A DNA stretch of 64,000 nucleotides from Liolophura sinensis (GCF_032854445.1 NC_088296.1:16793485-16857484); one strand, 5' to 3'; shown: positions 29,553-42,075, numbered from the stretch's first letter. Notes: generated from the letters alone by a model not told the origin. Made by a program: numbers and translations.

Positions 29553-30005
29553 TGGATATGGGAGAGGTGGGGCGCCGCAAGTCAAGGACAATAGATAGCC
29601 CTGGAGATGGGAGAGGTGGGGCGCCGCAGGTCCAAGAAAATACTTAGTCCTGGAGATGGGAGAGATGGGGCGCCGCATGTCCAAGAAAAGAGTTAGCCAT
29701 GGAGATGGGAGAGATGGGGCGCCGCAAGTCAAGGACAATAGATAGCCCTGGAGATGGGAGAGGTGGGGCGCCGCAGGTCGAAGAAAATACTTAGTCCTGG
29801 AGATGGAAGAGGTGGGGCGCCGAAGGTCCAAGAAAATACTAAGTCCTGGAGATGGGAGAGGTGGGGCGCCGCAGGTCGAAGAAAATACTTAGTCCTGGAG
29901 ATGGAAGAGGTGGGGCACCGCAGGTCCAAGAAAATACTTAGTCCTGGAGATGGGAGAGGTGGGGCGCCGCACGTCCATGAAAATAGTTAGTCCTGTAGAT
30001 GGGAG
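29553..30005. repeat. 49 bp GC-rich minisatellite, about 9 copies
   Basis: Unit: CTGGAGATGGGAGAGGTGGG, then GCGCCGCAGGTCCAAGAAAA, then TACTTAGTC. Variants alternate AAGTCAAGGACAATAGATAG with the main form, giving a higher-order pattern. The four open frames across it on both strands are repeat-derived. Confidence 0.95.
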
Positions 30006-30009
30006 AGTT

Positions 30010-31780
30010 TTATCTGCCATGTTACGTTGGAAAGGTTTGGCGAGTGGAACACATGGAACTATGGGTGAAAACTACAAACGGCTATTAGGAACAGCTGAGA
30101 TAAATCTAATTAGGAATTTTTTTGGTCATGTCTTGTACAAGTGTTCCTTTTCTTCCAGTAGATACCGTGGGTTACAGTGATTGAAAAATGAAATTGTGTA
30201 ATTCCCACTCCATACATATATCCACTTAAGAATGGGCAAAATATTATAATTTGGGCTAAATTACCCCAAAGAAGGGTATCGTAATAGTTGAGTACGAAGA
30301 TGAAACTTGTTTTTATGCATTCCTTTTAGACTACCTTGTATCTAAAATCGATTCTTAACTGTCCAACTAACATGTACAAAGTCAAAAAGGAATGTTCTAA
30401 GTAAGGCTAATTGTGACAAATGTTGGTCACGTTAAGCAGGCTTACATGGATGGTATTTTTGCCAGAAGATAGTATGATTATGGGGTGCAGATTATGCAGA
30501 TTATGGGGTGCTAGTACTATAGCGTTCAGCTCCATGCACAGAGCGACTGACGAACTTGTCAAAGGTCAGTTTTGGACTAAAACACCCTAAAGCAATTGTA
30601 TCAGCCAAGAAGATTAAACTTACTTTATGCTCTCCTCGCGACAGCCTTGTCACTAAAAACCAATTGTTTTAGATCATGCACGAAGAATTAGCTAATTAAG
30701 CACGAAAACGAGTATTATCGAGTTGGGGAATAACTGTAGTGCATACCAAAAAGAACCTAGAGACATTCCTCCTAATTCTTGTTGATTCCTAAATTGTGAT
30801 TCAACCCACCCAATCCGCTAATAGACCAGTCAGGGGTCATCAACTAGCCTAAAGTAATTTCAGAATTTCCACAATTTCCGTGGAACACGTTTGTTCTTTT
30901 TTCTTATGCATACTTTCGACTTTTTTTCAAAGCGGTTTGCTGTGGTGATAAAAAACGTATATAAAATAAATGGCTTATTCTTAACTCCCAAGAAATGAAA
31001 ACCTTAGCGCCCCCTTTAATTCAAGGTATAAATATCTGCATTCTTCAACCGTTTCAGCCTTTCTACAACCAATATTCTAAAACACTGTGAGAGAACTATG
31101 GTCGCAGGGAAATGATTTGCACAGTTTTATGATACCTGAATCAAATCATTGCTGGTGTCATTTCATAATAAATGCATAAATTCCACTGTAAAAGGGTTTT
31201 AACGGTTGAAAAGATTGAGGATACACTGTGCGCAAAGCTTCCTTATATGGAAAAATGGTGTCAAAACTTCCAAAATATAATGTCAAATTTTGAGATAGAA
31301 AATTGCTTGTACAAAATTAGATAAAATAACCGAGGAAAGACAGACGGAAGTTGAAGTTTCGACCTTTTACCCAGACAGATTTTTTCATTATTTACCACAT
31401 TTGAGTGTCTAATTAAGCTGCAGTGAATATAAACAGATGATTTGGGACGCAGGAAATATTTGATTTTTTCCATACTTATATTTAACCGTAACCGATACCT
31501 TTGTTTTGTGGTAACATAACCAAAGATAGTGACCATTAACCAGTTCTTTAGCGGATTTGTGTCTGGAGTAGGACCTTAACAATTAATTTTTAATTATCAC
31601 GATATATGGCCTTGAATAGGCCTTTCTTCAACTGCTCTCAGCAATAGATGGAAAATTAAGAATCGACTCTTCGTGTGTTTCATCCTCGTACTCAACCGTG
31701 ATCAATATAACTGGTTTTGTGGTGATATCATCCCCACATCAGGCACATATGTATCACCCTTCTGAAGTTCTCTCTCACAG
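30010..31780. other. No gene recognised
   Basis: AT-rich. A 91-codon minus frame at 31261-31536 has no domain or splice context. Confidence 0.5.
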
Positions 31781-31864
31781 CCCTGTGTGTTCCATGCGAT
31801 ATGAACGATAAACTACTGGATCCCAGACTGTCAAACACGGGGGAAGCCGCGCTGACTGTCTTAC
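31781..31864 (+). CDS. Candidate exon, unknown product
   Basis: A good acceptor (TTCTCTCTCACAG) leads in phase 1 into LCVPCDMNDKLLDPRLSNTG, then EAALTVL, with weak donor choices at TTAC|GTGTAA or two bases later. Residue usage is coding-like and the two Cys suggest an extracellular piece. No partner exon was found. It could be chance. Confidence 0.25.
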
Positions 31865-32458
31865 GTGTAAATGGTCGAAGGTTTGCTTAAAATCTTGTCT
31901 ACTTGACACGGCTCGTCTGCTTTGTATAGAATAGGATTATAAAAGATACGTTGCTAATCAGAAACATAGATCATGATAAAATAATAAACATTGGCGAATT
32001 AAGTAAAGTGTGATGATAAGACCAGTTAGTTGCTGTCCGCTTACCCTTCATGTTAAAAGTGGTTTTATGATGTCGTAAATCCGTGAAGTTGTTCCACGCC
32101 ACGCAATGTACGAGTGTTCTTGTCAATCAGTGAGTTTGGAGCTGGAAGTGTTTTGTCGTGAAAAGGTTAAAAACAGTCCATCTGTGGCATATGACTTGTG
32201 AAAAATGTTGCTCAGCCTTTGTTGACATTAACATACCGAGGAGCTGTATCACCGGTATCCTTCAGAAACATCTAAAGCTCTCCAGCATTCGTCTTGTCTA
32301 AATCCCCTTGTACGAAAAGTTGCCCAACATTTTGATAGGTCCCATGATACAGTTGGTCTTTTTCTACCTCTATCCATAAAGAAAGAGTTCGAACTCAAAC
32401 TCCTGTACTGACCGATTGACAAATGAAAGTTACGATTAGCTTGAAAAAAGTACCACCG

Positions 32459-32612
32459 TACGTGGGTACTTTTGTCAGCATCCTGCAGATGGTCATGGGT
32501 TCCCCCGGGCTTCCATTGCCCGATTTTTTCCCACAATAATGCTGGGAGCCGTCGTATAAGTGAAATATTCTTGAGTAGGGCGTAAAACACCAATCACATG
32601 AATAAATAATTA
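32459..32612 (+). mobile_element. SINE family A, head-truncated copy
   Basis: It starts near TACGTGGGTACTTTTGTCAG, then GATGGTCATGGGTTCCCCCG, and ends with TAAGTGAAATATTCTTGAGT and GTAAAACACCAATCAC. Confidence 0.85.
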
Positions 32613-33189
32613 AAAGAAAAAAGTGCCACATAAAATAAGAATCAGAAATAAGAATAAGACATCTTACTGTTTATGTTGTGGAAATGGGGACACTTTGCAC
32701 TACATAATAACGCCCGGGTTTCATTAGTTAGACACCCGTTATTATTCATAGTTATTCACGTCCAATCGGCTGCAGGATACGTGACTATACTGGTTTCCCA
32801 TTATACTCCTTACGTGCATACACCGCTATTCACGTTCGCTTTACATCACGGCCATCACTAGTAAAATCTGTACAGAAATCTTGAACAACGCTGAGGTCAC
32901 TAAGGTCATGGTGATGACACATAAAAGTCATGTTAGAAAACAAGAAGACTCCCCTGAGTGTGCAGAGAGATGAATATAGGCGACTCTCTAAAAGAAACAG
33001 ACTATGGTATCACTCAGACTTTATTTTAATTTTAACAGATTTTTGGGACAGTAGTCAGTAGGTTACCCCTCATCCCATACTACAGTATTATATGAATTAG
33101 GAGCCTTACATACGCTGAAGAAGGGAATTGTTTTCTTCATTGGATGCATTTATTTATTTATTTATTTATCTATTTATTTATTTAATTAT

Positions 33190-33424
33190 TGAGGCTTAGT
33201 GGCTCAGTCGGTTAGCGCGCTAGCGCAGTGTAATGACCCGGAAGCCTCTCACCAAGGTGGTAGCTGTGAGTTCAAGTCCAGCTCATGCTGGCTTCCTCTC
33301 CAGCCGTAAGTGGGAAGGTCTGTCAGCAACCTGCGGATGGTCGTGGGTTTCCCACCATTATGCTTATAAGTGAAATATTCTTGAGTACGGCGTAAAACAC
33401 CAATCAAATAAATCAATAAATCAA
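33190..33424 (+). mobile_element. SINE family A, near full length
   Basis: Head GAGGCTTAGTGGCTCAGTCG and tail GAGTACGGCGTAAAACACCA. Internally deleted around the TTTCCTCCCACCATAATGCT block. It is immediately followed by an inverted partial copy. Confidence 0.9.
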
Positions 33425-33425
33425 T

Positions 33426-33525
33426 TTATTTTTTGATTTATTTATTTGTTTGGTGTTTTACGCTGTGCTCAAGAACATTTCACTTGTACGACGGCAACCA
33501 GCATTATAGTGACAGGAAACCGGGT
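33426..33525 (-). mobile_element. SINE family A tail fragment, inverted next to the previous copy
   Basis: TTGGTGTTTTACGCTGTGCT, then AAGAACATTTCACTTGTACG, then ACCAGCATTATAGTGACAGG. With 33350-33424 it forms a tail-to-tail inverted repeat joined by an AT-rich linker. Confidence 0.85.
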
Positions 33526-33529
33526 CATA

Positions 33530-34220
33530 TGATGTAAGCTGGCGGCAATCACGTCCAGTCCGAAAAATAAACTGCCTTTGAGTTTGGCTTATACATGAGA
33601 GCGTAAGAAGCTGCACAAGGCAACTAGTGGACATAGCCGCCGATTGTCATACGACTTACTGAACTCTTCTTGCGTCACGTCGTTACTTCATGGGCCAGTT
33701 GGGTTGAGTATTACATGTAATCCCCCTGCCCGCGGAGGTTAAGCCTGAGCTGCACAGATGAGCGCGTGTATTCACGGCCCCACGCAACAGTCTCAGACTC
33801 GCGCGTACCTCGAACTAAAAACCCAACTTAACTCTACCCAGCCAAGATGCCATGTCACAAGCTCTCTTGCATATGGTACGGCCATAGCACCTACTTAAAC
33901 GCGTTGTTGTTTCGCATACATTGAGTCTTAAGTTCCTGCATATGACATTGTACTTTACCACCATGCAAACATGGCGTTGATTCCCTTTATTATACTGATA
34001 TTTTAAGATAGAATTTCAGATTACGTTATCCCTTCTTAGTCAAAGCTTCTTTGAAAAGGTTTTGAAACCTTTGATACTGAAGTATTCTCTACCTGTGCCC
34101 TTTGGGACGTCTGTGAATTTCATAACGTTCTCAAGAAACATTCTTTATAGCCAGAACATCGATTGGTTTAGTCATTATCTGAATTTATAATACAAAAGTA
34201 CAAGAAAGTTAAATTAAATA
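33530..34220. other. No gene recognised
   Basis: No coding-like frame or splice pair was seen. Confidence 0.5.
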
Positions 34221-34225
34221 GTATA

Positions 34226-34296
34226 AAGTGAGTGAGTGCTTGGGGTTTAACGTCGCACCTAACAATTTTTCAGTCATATGACGACGAAATAGTAAA
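34226..34296 (+). mobile_element. SINE family B, 5' fragment
   Basis: GTGAGTGAGTGCTTGGGGTT, then TAACGTCGCACCTAACAATT, then TCAGTCATATGACGACGAAA. Confidence 0.85.
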
Positions 34297-34299
34297 AAG

Positions 34300-35775
34300 A
34301 AAAGCCCATAAAATAACTTTCTTTTACTTGCATGAACGTGTATATTACATTTGTTACAAACCTGAACGACTTAAAATTATACGACTAATGAAACTAAAAG
34401 AAAAAGCATGTTAAATTTAACAAAAAGTTTATCTGAGTAATGCTAGAGTTATTCCCCTTTGCTTAACTCACATGACCAAGAGTATGTATCACACGTGTTA
34501 TATGTGAGACCATTTAACAAAGATCAAACTGTTGTCTCCGCTCTAGTTATACAATCTATGCTGAAGTACTTTACCTCGTACAGTTAAAATATTGTTAAAT
34601 GTGTTGATTTTATTTTTAAAATGTGGGTGTAAAACAAGGCTTTTCTTGGTCGAGAGCAAAAGTTAGTGTTGCAGCCTGTCCTCATAATATAGCGGTTTCC
34701 CCAAATACATTTGCATTTTTGCTAAAATATTTCTCATGTCCCCGTTACATACATTCTCTGATATTTATCAGGCGTCAGATACGAAGCGGTACCTTACCCC
34801 TACATGACGCTAAAATAGCTTTTTTAACTGCGTGCTGGTGTAGAGAGATTCCACCTCGCGTGATTTTTCGCCAGGTATATATTTGAGTATATGAAGTTTG
34901 AATGAGCCTTTCCATTTGTCTATGTAAAGTCAAAACTTCCCCCCTACCCCTATAATAAAATATATTAAGTTAATATGATTTGGTCAGATATGGAATGTTA
35001 AATCAAAAGTAATGCATTGTACGAAAACAAGAGAAGACTAGCGTGGTGGAAGTAATTAACTAGAACCTGTCCTTTCTGTTTCTATTTGATCACAGTGAAG
35101 TATTATTTTCCAATATCTCAAACAGTTTTGAAGTTCGAGGAGTGTGGTGTTTGAGCTTAGTTAACCTGGAAAATGTACGTGTACTTCCACTGATATCTGC
35201 CAAGCTTTCTCCACCCATGGGCATAGCCCCTGTCGTGAAAGAGGAATGTCCTCAGACCGATGGCAGAAATGTTCGTCTCTCTAGAAACAAAAAACTGTCG
35301 TCCACTAGCTATACGTTTCAGTTCATATTTCCATGTTAGCATTATGTTACCTGCTCCTCTGTACATCAGTATATCTTGAATTAATGACGACTTTCTACCG
35401 TCCGTGCCGATGCTTATGAGAAATGTGAAATATACAATCACCCCATAGTTACCTGTATGACGCAAATGCGTTACCTTGGTGTGTACATGAGAATCAGAAT
35501 TCTCAGAGATGACAAATCAATGCACCAAGACACAGTCTCATTGTCCATTACCATATTCCTGGCAACCACATCTCATCTTTGCTCACATATAAAGTCCTTT
35601 CTCTTTATCGTACATTTTTGAAAACAGACGGACGAAAAAATTACACAACAGTATGCTTTTGAATGAGTTATATTCACAGAAATATTACATTTGGCATTAC
35701 CTGTAAGAATCGACTTCATCACCATATACAAAGAAAAAAATCCTCAGTGTTTTTATCTTCTATATTAAAGACAAG
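34300..35775. other. No gene recognised
   Basis: Overlapping antiparallel frames at 35142-35465 (65 and 102 codons) lack domains and are not called. Confidence 0.45.
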
Positions 35776-35779
35776 AAAA

Positions 35780-36422
35780 CAGCATATATCACCGTGGTAA
35801 AAACAGCAATTATCACAATGGTAAAAGCAGAATGTAATACCAAGGTGAAAACAGCCGGTATCATCATGGTCAAAAAAGCAAGCTTTACCATGGTAAAGCA
35901 CCATGTATCACAGCAGCATGCATCACAATGGTAAAAACAGCATGTATCACACAGCATGCATCACCATTGTAAAATCAGCTTGTATCACAATGGTCAAAAC
36001 AGCATGCATCACCATGGTGAAAACAGCCTGTATCAGCATTGTAAAAAGAGCAAGTGTGACCATGGTAAAAACAGCAGGTATCACCATGGTAAACAGCATG
36101 CTTCACTATGGTGAAAACAGGATGTATGACCATGGTAAACAGCATACTTCACTATGGTGAGAACAACATGTATGAAAATGGTGAAAACAGTGTGTATCAC
36201 CATGGTAAGGAAAGCGTGTATCCCCTTGGTAAAATGGGGATGTATGGACACAGTAAAAATAATGTGCATCCCAACGATCCTATTAAAACAAAGTAAACAG
36301 AGTACATATACTAAAAACCAGATTGGGCATTTTTGTAACAAAATATGGCCAACTAGAGGCATAAACGATAAAGTAAATAAAGTAAAAACAGCATGTATCA
36401 CTATGGTAAAAACAGCGTATAT
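35780..36422. repeat. Degenerate ~24 bp minisatellite, part 1
   Basis: Repeats of CATGGTAAAAACAGCATGTATCAC with variants (CATGGTGAAAACAG, ACTATGGTAAAACAGCA). Because the unit is near 24 bases, frames stay open on both strands and give spurious proteins of up to 152 codons. Confidence 0.9.
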
Positions 36423-36433
36423 CAACATGGTTA

Positions 36434-36696
36434 TTTATATATTTATTTATTTATTTGGTGTTTTACGCCATACTCAAGAATATTTCACTTATACGACGGC
36501 GGTCAGCATTATGGTGGGTGGAAACCGGGCAGAGCCCGGGGGAAACACACGACCATCCGCAGGTTGCTGTCAGACCTTCCCACAAGAGAAAGCCAGTATG
36601 AGCTGGACTTGAACTCACAGCGACCGTATTGGTGAGAGACTTCTGGGCCATTGCGTTGCGCTAGCGCGCTAACCAAATGAGCCACGGAGGTCCCAA
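36434..36696 (-). mobile_element. SINE family A, full length, inserted in the 24 bp minisatellite
   Basis: Complete tail (TTTATTTGGTGTTTTACGCC) to head (GGGACCTCCGTGGCTCATTT in reverse). It is flanked by CAACATGGTTA and CAACATGATTA, a probable target-site duplication within the minisatellite. Confidence 0.92.
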
Positions 36697-37060
36697 CAAC
36701 ATGATTAGAAACAGCCTGCATCGTCATGGAAAAAATATGATGAAAACAACATGAATCATCATGGTAAAAACAGCGTATCACTATGGTAAAACAGCAAGTA
36801 TCACCATGGTAAAACATCATACTTCACTATGGTGAAAACAGCATGTATGAAAATGGTGAAAAGAGCAAGTGTCATTATCCTAAAACAGCATACTTCACTA
36901 TGGTAAAACAGCATGTATGAAAATGGTGAAAGGAGCAAGTGTTATTATCCTAAAACAGCATACTTCATTATGGTGAAAACAGTGTGTATCACCATGGTAA
37001 GGAAAGCATGTATCACCTTGGTAAAATGGGGATGTATGGACACAGTAAAAACAATGTGTA
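36697..37060. repeat. Degenerate ~24 bp minisatellite, part 2, with a copied segment
   Basis: It continues the array. The stretch 36985-37160 repeats 36190-36370 almost exactly (AAGGAAAGC(A/G)TGTATC, ATGGGGATGTATGGACACAG, CAACGATCCTATTAAAACAA, AACAGAGTACATATACTAAA). Confidence 0.88.
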
Positions 37061-37164
37061 TCTCAACGATCCTATTAAAACAAAGTAAACAGAGTACATA
37101 TACTAAAAACGCAGATTGGGCATTTTTGTAACAAAACACGGCCAACTAGAGGCATAAACGAAGA

Positions 37165-39220
37165 TCCAAAATAAATGTACTGTATACATGTACCTAGGTT
37201 CCATTGGATGTATGCATTCACTAAATTATTCTTTTTAATAACAAAAATAGAGATAATATAAACGTTACAGATATGGGTCCTGTTATATTTTACATTATTT
37301 AACAAATATTGCGCAATATTTCTTTGAGGTTCTGCACAGCCTACGCGGTGAAACAGGTTTTCACCATGGAAACGGTAGTTGTACTGGAGCCTTTCGTCTA
37401 CTTGCGATATATACAAATCTCTAAAGACGGAATTGTTTGTACAATCACTTCCACCTAGACCACATAGTCAAGCACGCGCGTGACGCCAAAGACGTTGAGA
37501 ACGTCAGAGACGTTATAAACGTCACAGCCTACAAAACTCACTCCGCAGAGCTATTCCGTTAATATCAAACTCTTAGAAATATTTATACAAAAACAACAAA
37601 AAACAAGAGAAATAATGGCTTATGACTAGACACAAACCGTGTAAGAAAATAACAAAACAGTACAGTTCATAATCTTTTAACGAATGATACACCTTTTTCT
37701 GCAACATTAACAACCAGTAGTTGTTTCGATTCTATATGACCATGTGACAAATTGGATATTATATTAATACCGTCCCTGGATAGTCTACGCTAGCAAAAGG
37801 CTCGAGTAATCGCCCACTCGTCTGTAAAAAGCACAGTGAGTTGCATTCGGTCTAATCACAGATGGCTGACTGCACGAGGCAGTCGCAAAGCTTAAGGCAG
37901 GGCCAAGGTTATTAATGGCCTGTATCTTTTGGAGGAAAAACAAAAAAGTGGCTCATTTCAAAGTTTGCTACACTGAGGTTTCACTTCATCCAAAATCAGT
38001 TCACAAAGGATAGACAGCTCTCAAGATGATATTCTACTCCTCGAAAAATTGCCTGAGGAGAACTAAGAAATGCTTAGAAAAGTCTACATGTCATCTTGAG
38101 GAGTTCAAACAATCTACACTGGCACCATACCATAAACGATATATATCTATATATATATATACATATATATATATGCCAAATACAGATCATAAAATTTCTA
38201 CACTATATCACAACAAATTTGATGGATTATGCACAACCAAATGAAGATATGCTAATTACGCGACAAGTAGGCTCTTTAAATAACTATGCTTAGAATGATT
38301 TAGAATAAACAATACACTGGTCACTATAGCAACCATTGTTGATATATACATAATAGACAAGACCCAACAATCTAGAATTTCACAAATACATGTACAAAGA
38401 AATCAAATACATATTCGCAACACTGTCACAATTTGTAGATAATGGTAAACAATCTTTAGTGTTTTCGTTTTCCTTCGATTTTGAGTTTGCGTGTGGGCAG
38501 CGAGTTAACTAGCTGTCTGCATCACATAGTCATCACACACACACACACACACACATACATGTACATAGCTATAGGGTGTCTTAAAGTGCTACTGCGCACA
38601 TTTTACTGGGTTGTGTAACTTTATCATGTTTGTCTTGAAGTCGTTTCCAAAACATAGGATCTACAAATCAATCTGCGTAGAACCGAGGCACTTTTCCGTC
38701 TGTTCCTCTTCTGGTTTCTTTGTTGTAGGCAAGACTCCTAGTTTAATTAGAAGATAATACATTATGTTTACATTAAGGTTTTATACCACTGGCGGTGTTT
38801 TTTGTTTCACCCGATACCGCTGTACCTTGTTTCGTACCGAATCAAATCCCGAGAATACGTAGCATTCGAGGACTTAACGAGGTAGGATACCAGCGGAATT
38901 GGGTAGCACAACAAATATCAAGACAAATGTAAGTGGATGTTATCACATGAGCTTGAGGTAACTGATCGTGGTCATACACCTGGTAAAAGGTTACATCATA
39001 GTCCGAGGGATTTAGCTCGAGGTCTATTATATCCCTGCTTTCCAGGCGTATAAACCGCGATCAAACACCTTAGACGAATGGCGATAACCTACTTACATAA
39101 GGACGCTATTGTTTGACCGCAACTGCTTTATTTTACGTATTGTTTCGAGGGAATCTCGATTTCATGGTAGTTGGTTTTCTTCAGATATGTACAGTAATGA
39201 TGCTAATAAGGCGACACCAA
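37165..39220. other. No gene recognised; (AC)n run at 38535-38554
   Basis: A short AC microsatellite and AT-rich non-coding sequence. Frames near 38026-38293 include an ATATAT run and are not genes. Confidence 0.5.
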
Positions 39221-39223
39221 ATT

Positions 39224-39960
39224 ATGATATAATTATGGCTCCAAAAGTGAAGTAACACAGCTGGAAATCCTGCAACCACTGACAAGGCAACCGTTTGAGA
39301 AATACTCAGTCGAGAATCCACTTACCGCAGGTGTTGAACAAGACGTAGGCCTACATACTGTAACAACATCAACAACTACAACAACAGCGTGCTCTGTGCG
39401 AGAGGAGCCACTTGACGACAGAGAGCAAGTGAATATAACCAGTGGTAGCATTTATAAAGCCATACTTGCTATGAACAACATTTAAATGACAAACTTTGCT
39501 TCATACAGGCAGATATTTACAGCACATAGGGGGGAAGTCGAACATATTAAGAACCGGGTTATCGCCCTTGAAACGAAATTTTGAAAGTACGATGCCTTAA
39601 CTTTTAAACTGGAACACCTTGAGAAAACCGTTCCCAAAAGGGAGAGAAGATTGAACTCGCATATTTTCAGAGCTGNNNNNNNNNNNNNNNNNNNNNNNNN
39701 NNNNNNNNNNNNNNNNNNNNNNNNNNNNNNNNNNNNNNNNNNNNNNNNNNNNNNNNNNNNNNNNNNNNNNNNNNNNNNNNNNNNNNNNNNNNNNNNNNNN
39801 NNNNNNNNNNNNNNNNNNNNNNNNNNNNNNNNNNNNNNNNNNNNNNNNNNNNNNNNNNNNNNNNNNNNNNNNNNNCAGACTGGCAACTACAGCATATGAC
39901 CATCAGAACAAACGAAAAGCAGATCAGGATTAGTGTGGTTGACAAAAGTGTTATTCTTGA
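39224..39960 (+). pseudogene. L1-like LINE ORF1 remnant, interrupted by the assembly gap
   Basis: The plus-strand frame from 39226 to 39484 reads KSEVTQLEILQPLTRQPFEK, a Thr-rich spacer, then EEPLDDREQVNITSGSIYK. After a frameshift it gives a coiled-coil-like stretch (GEVEHIKNRVIALETKF, KLEHLEKTVPKRERRLNSHI). After the gap, the bases at 39888-39925 match the C-terminal region of the minus-strand copy at 8241-8935 (CAACTACAGCATATG, CATCAGAACAAACG, AAAAGCAGATCAGGATT). So both are one LINE family. Frameshifts and stops make it inactive. Confidence 0.65.
39676..39875. other. Assembly gap, 200 N
   Basis: Exactly 200 N, which suggests a placeholder rather than a measured size. By comparison with the other ORF1 copy, about 365 bases should separate the two flanks. 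Confidence 0.97.
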
Positions 39961-40200
39961 AACTCGACCAGGAAATCGGCCTTGGACCGTGGCAACGTTA
40001 CAGAGAATAAGCTGACATTACCATAAGATCTAGTTTATTATTTAGCAGAAGTATGTAAGTAGCCAGTCAGTCTACTAACTTGAGGCACCTGGCCGTGTAA
40101 TCAGCATTGGCTAACCACTATATTATGTAGGCCTACAGTATATGAATACAATATCTATGTATTTGTTTTAATGTATGTATAGTGGCTGACTATACATAAC

Positions 40201-40454
40201 TGCTCAGTTGGTTAGCGCGCTAGCGCAGCGTAATGACCCTGAAGTCTCTCACCAATGCGGCCGCTGTGAGTTCAAGTCCAGCTCATGCTGGCTTCCTCTC
40301 CGGCCGTCCGTGGGAAGGTCTGCCAGCTGCCTGCGAATGGTCGTGGGTTTTCCCCGGGCTGTGACCGGTTTCCTCCCACCATAATGCTGGCCGCCGTCGT
40401 ATAAGTGAAATATTCTTGAGTACGGCGTAAACCACCAATCAAATAAATAAATAA
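40201..40454 (+). mobile_element. SINE family A, lacking the first ~10 bases, with target-site duplication
   Basis: It starts TGCTCAGTTGGTTAGCGCGC and ends AATCAAATAAATAAATAA. The flanks are ATACATAAC at 40192-40200 and 40455-40463. Confidence 0.93.
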
Positions 40455-40654
40455 ATACATAACCTGCTTCAACAGTATTTAATCCTATCCAGGAGTCTTT
40501 ACTCCTGCAACTGTCTGATGTGTATAAACCAGTTAACGGTAGGTATAAGTATACACGGGCGTATATGTATCACACAAGATAAGTGACAGTATTGCCAACT
40601 TAACATATTTTATGAACTATACACATGAGGTAATGTTTAACTGATCAACTGTTG

Positions 40655-40725
40655 AATGTCGTCGTCATATGATTGAAAAATTATTGAGTACGACGTTAAG
40701 TCGCAAGCACTCACCCACTCAACTG
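40655..40725 (-). mobile_element. SINE family B, 5' fragment
   Basis: In reverse: GAGTGGGTGAGTGCTTGCGA, then CTTAACGTCGTACTCAATAA, then CAATCATATGACGACGAC. Confidence 0.85.
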
Positions 40726-41188
40726 CTGAACGCAAACAGCTATTTTATTGTTCTTATTATTGTAGTTCACAACACTTATTATAAGCCCATATACTTAATG
40801 TCTATACACGTGTGAGCTTATTTAGTATAGTATACTCTTTATTGGAGTATATCGTTCCTAACAAGTATCAGTTCCACTGCTGTAACTGAATATTTTCCAT
40901 ACCAAGAACCATGTACCTGAGTAATGAAACTGACTTCTCTTTTCGCTACCTTTTGTACTTTAAGAATACTGTGAACGTATGACTTAAATGTGATCATTAC
41001 ACGGCACTGCACTTGGTGAAATTTTTATTCCCTCGACATTATTTTCTGATTTTTCAGTTCTGTGTAGACGATTAACATGTTTTGTGTCTGCATGTTACTT
41101 ACTATGGCTATTTATCAGCTTATTTTTGATGACATTATTGTAATGCAGATTTATCTCTTTACCATATCGCTCTCCGGTCAACTTAACA

Positions 41189-41820
41189 ATGGCTAGCAAC
41201 ATTACAAATGACGCCCAACTTAGTGTTGAGTTACTTCCCTTTCATCACGTTGGCGAATCTGACTCTTATTCAGACATGTCAGATTCCACGTTCCACAATA
41301 CTCCCACTCCTGAAAATTCTTTGAATTTTGAGGACGTTTGCTTTAATCCCATTGAGATTAATGATACAAATGACACTCGATATATGACGAGTGATTTACG
41401 AGGAAATCAGGAGTAATGGGTGACATAATATCACATCAATCAAATTATTACCAAGAATACTCATTCAATAAACTTTCATAACCCTTACTTACTGGTCCTG
41501 ACAAGCCATTCTCAGTACTTCACCTTAATGCTAGCAGTCTACAAAAGCACTTTCAAAAAATATTGTTTTATTTTTAACGCCTCCAGTGTTAATTTTCAGT
41601 AATTGGTATTTCTGAAAAGTGGCTGACCTCAGAAACATCTTTCATGTTTGATATACCTAACTATACTATGTGCTCTACTTCGAGATCCAAACGCAAAGGT
41701 GGTGGGCTAGCATTGAATATACACAACTTTCCTGGTAATTGTATTGTGCGAGAAGATTTAACCCACATAGATGATAATGGCGAATATGAAACGCTTTTCA
41801 TAGAAATGTTTATCTGATAT
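41189..41820 (+). pseudogene. LINE 5' fragment: short leader frame and endonuclease start (CR1/Jockey-like)
   Basis: A 75-codon frame starting MASNITNDAQLSVELLPFHH is followed, with frameshifts and stops, by VLHLNASSLQKHFQKILF, then FSVIGISEKWLTSETSF, then SRSKRKGGGLALNIHNF and YETLFIEMF. This is the N-terminal half of the apurinic-like endonuclease of CR1/Jockey-type non-LTR elements (the ISE-WL and R-GGG-x-x-x-x-I blocks). The frame breaks at 41818 and the rest of the element is missing here. Confidence 0.7.
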
Positions 41821-42075
41821 TGTTATTAATTTACCCACTAATTGTGTTTGACACACCTATGTACACTGCCTGTGAGAAAATAAATGAAATGAAGCCGAGT
41901 GGATTAGTATCAACGAATCAACAGTTACAAGTGTTTTATCCAACATAAATCATTGTCACCTGCCGTGGATTATTTTTCAAGAATACACAGTTTTTCTTTC
42001 TCTGTGTTCCTGTAGGGTGGGTGTAGGGGGCATCGTGGCCACACTTCCTCCACCAACATGTGGAAGCACTAGTTA

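Noticed and set aside
29517-29990. Frames of 66-104 codons on both strands
   Set aside because: Products of the 49 bp minisatellite.
35157-35465. 102-codon minus-strand frame and overlapping 65-codon plus frame
   Set aside because: They oppose each other, show no domain, and lack convincing splice sites.
36154-36612. 152-codon plus-strand frame
   Set aside because: Minisatellite reading through into an antisense SINE.
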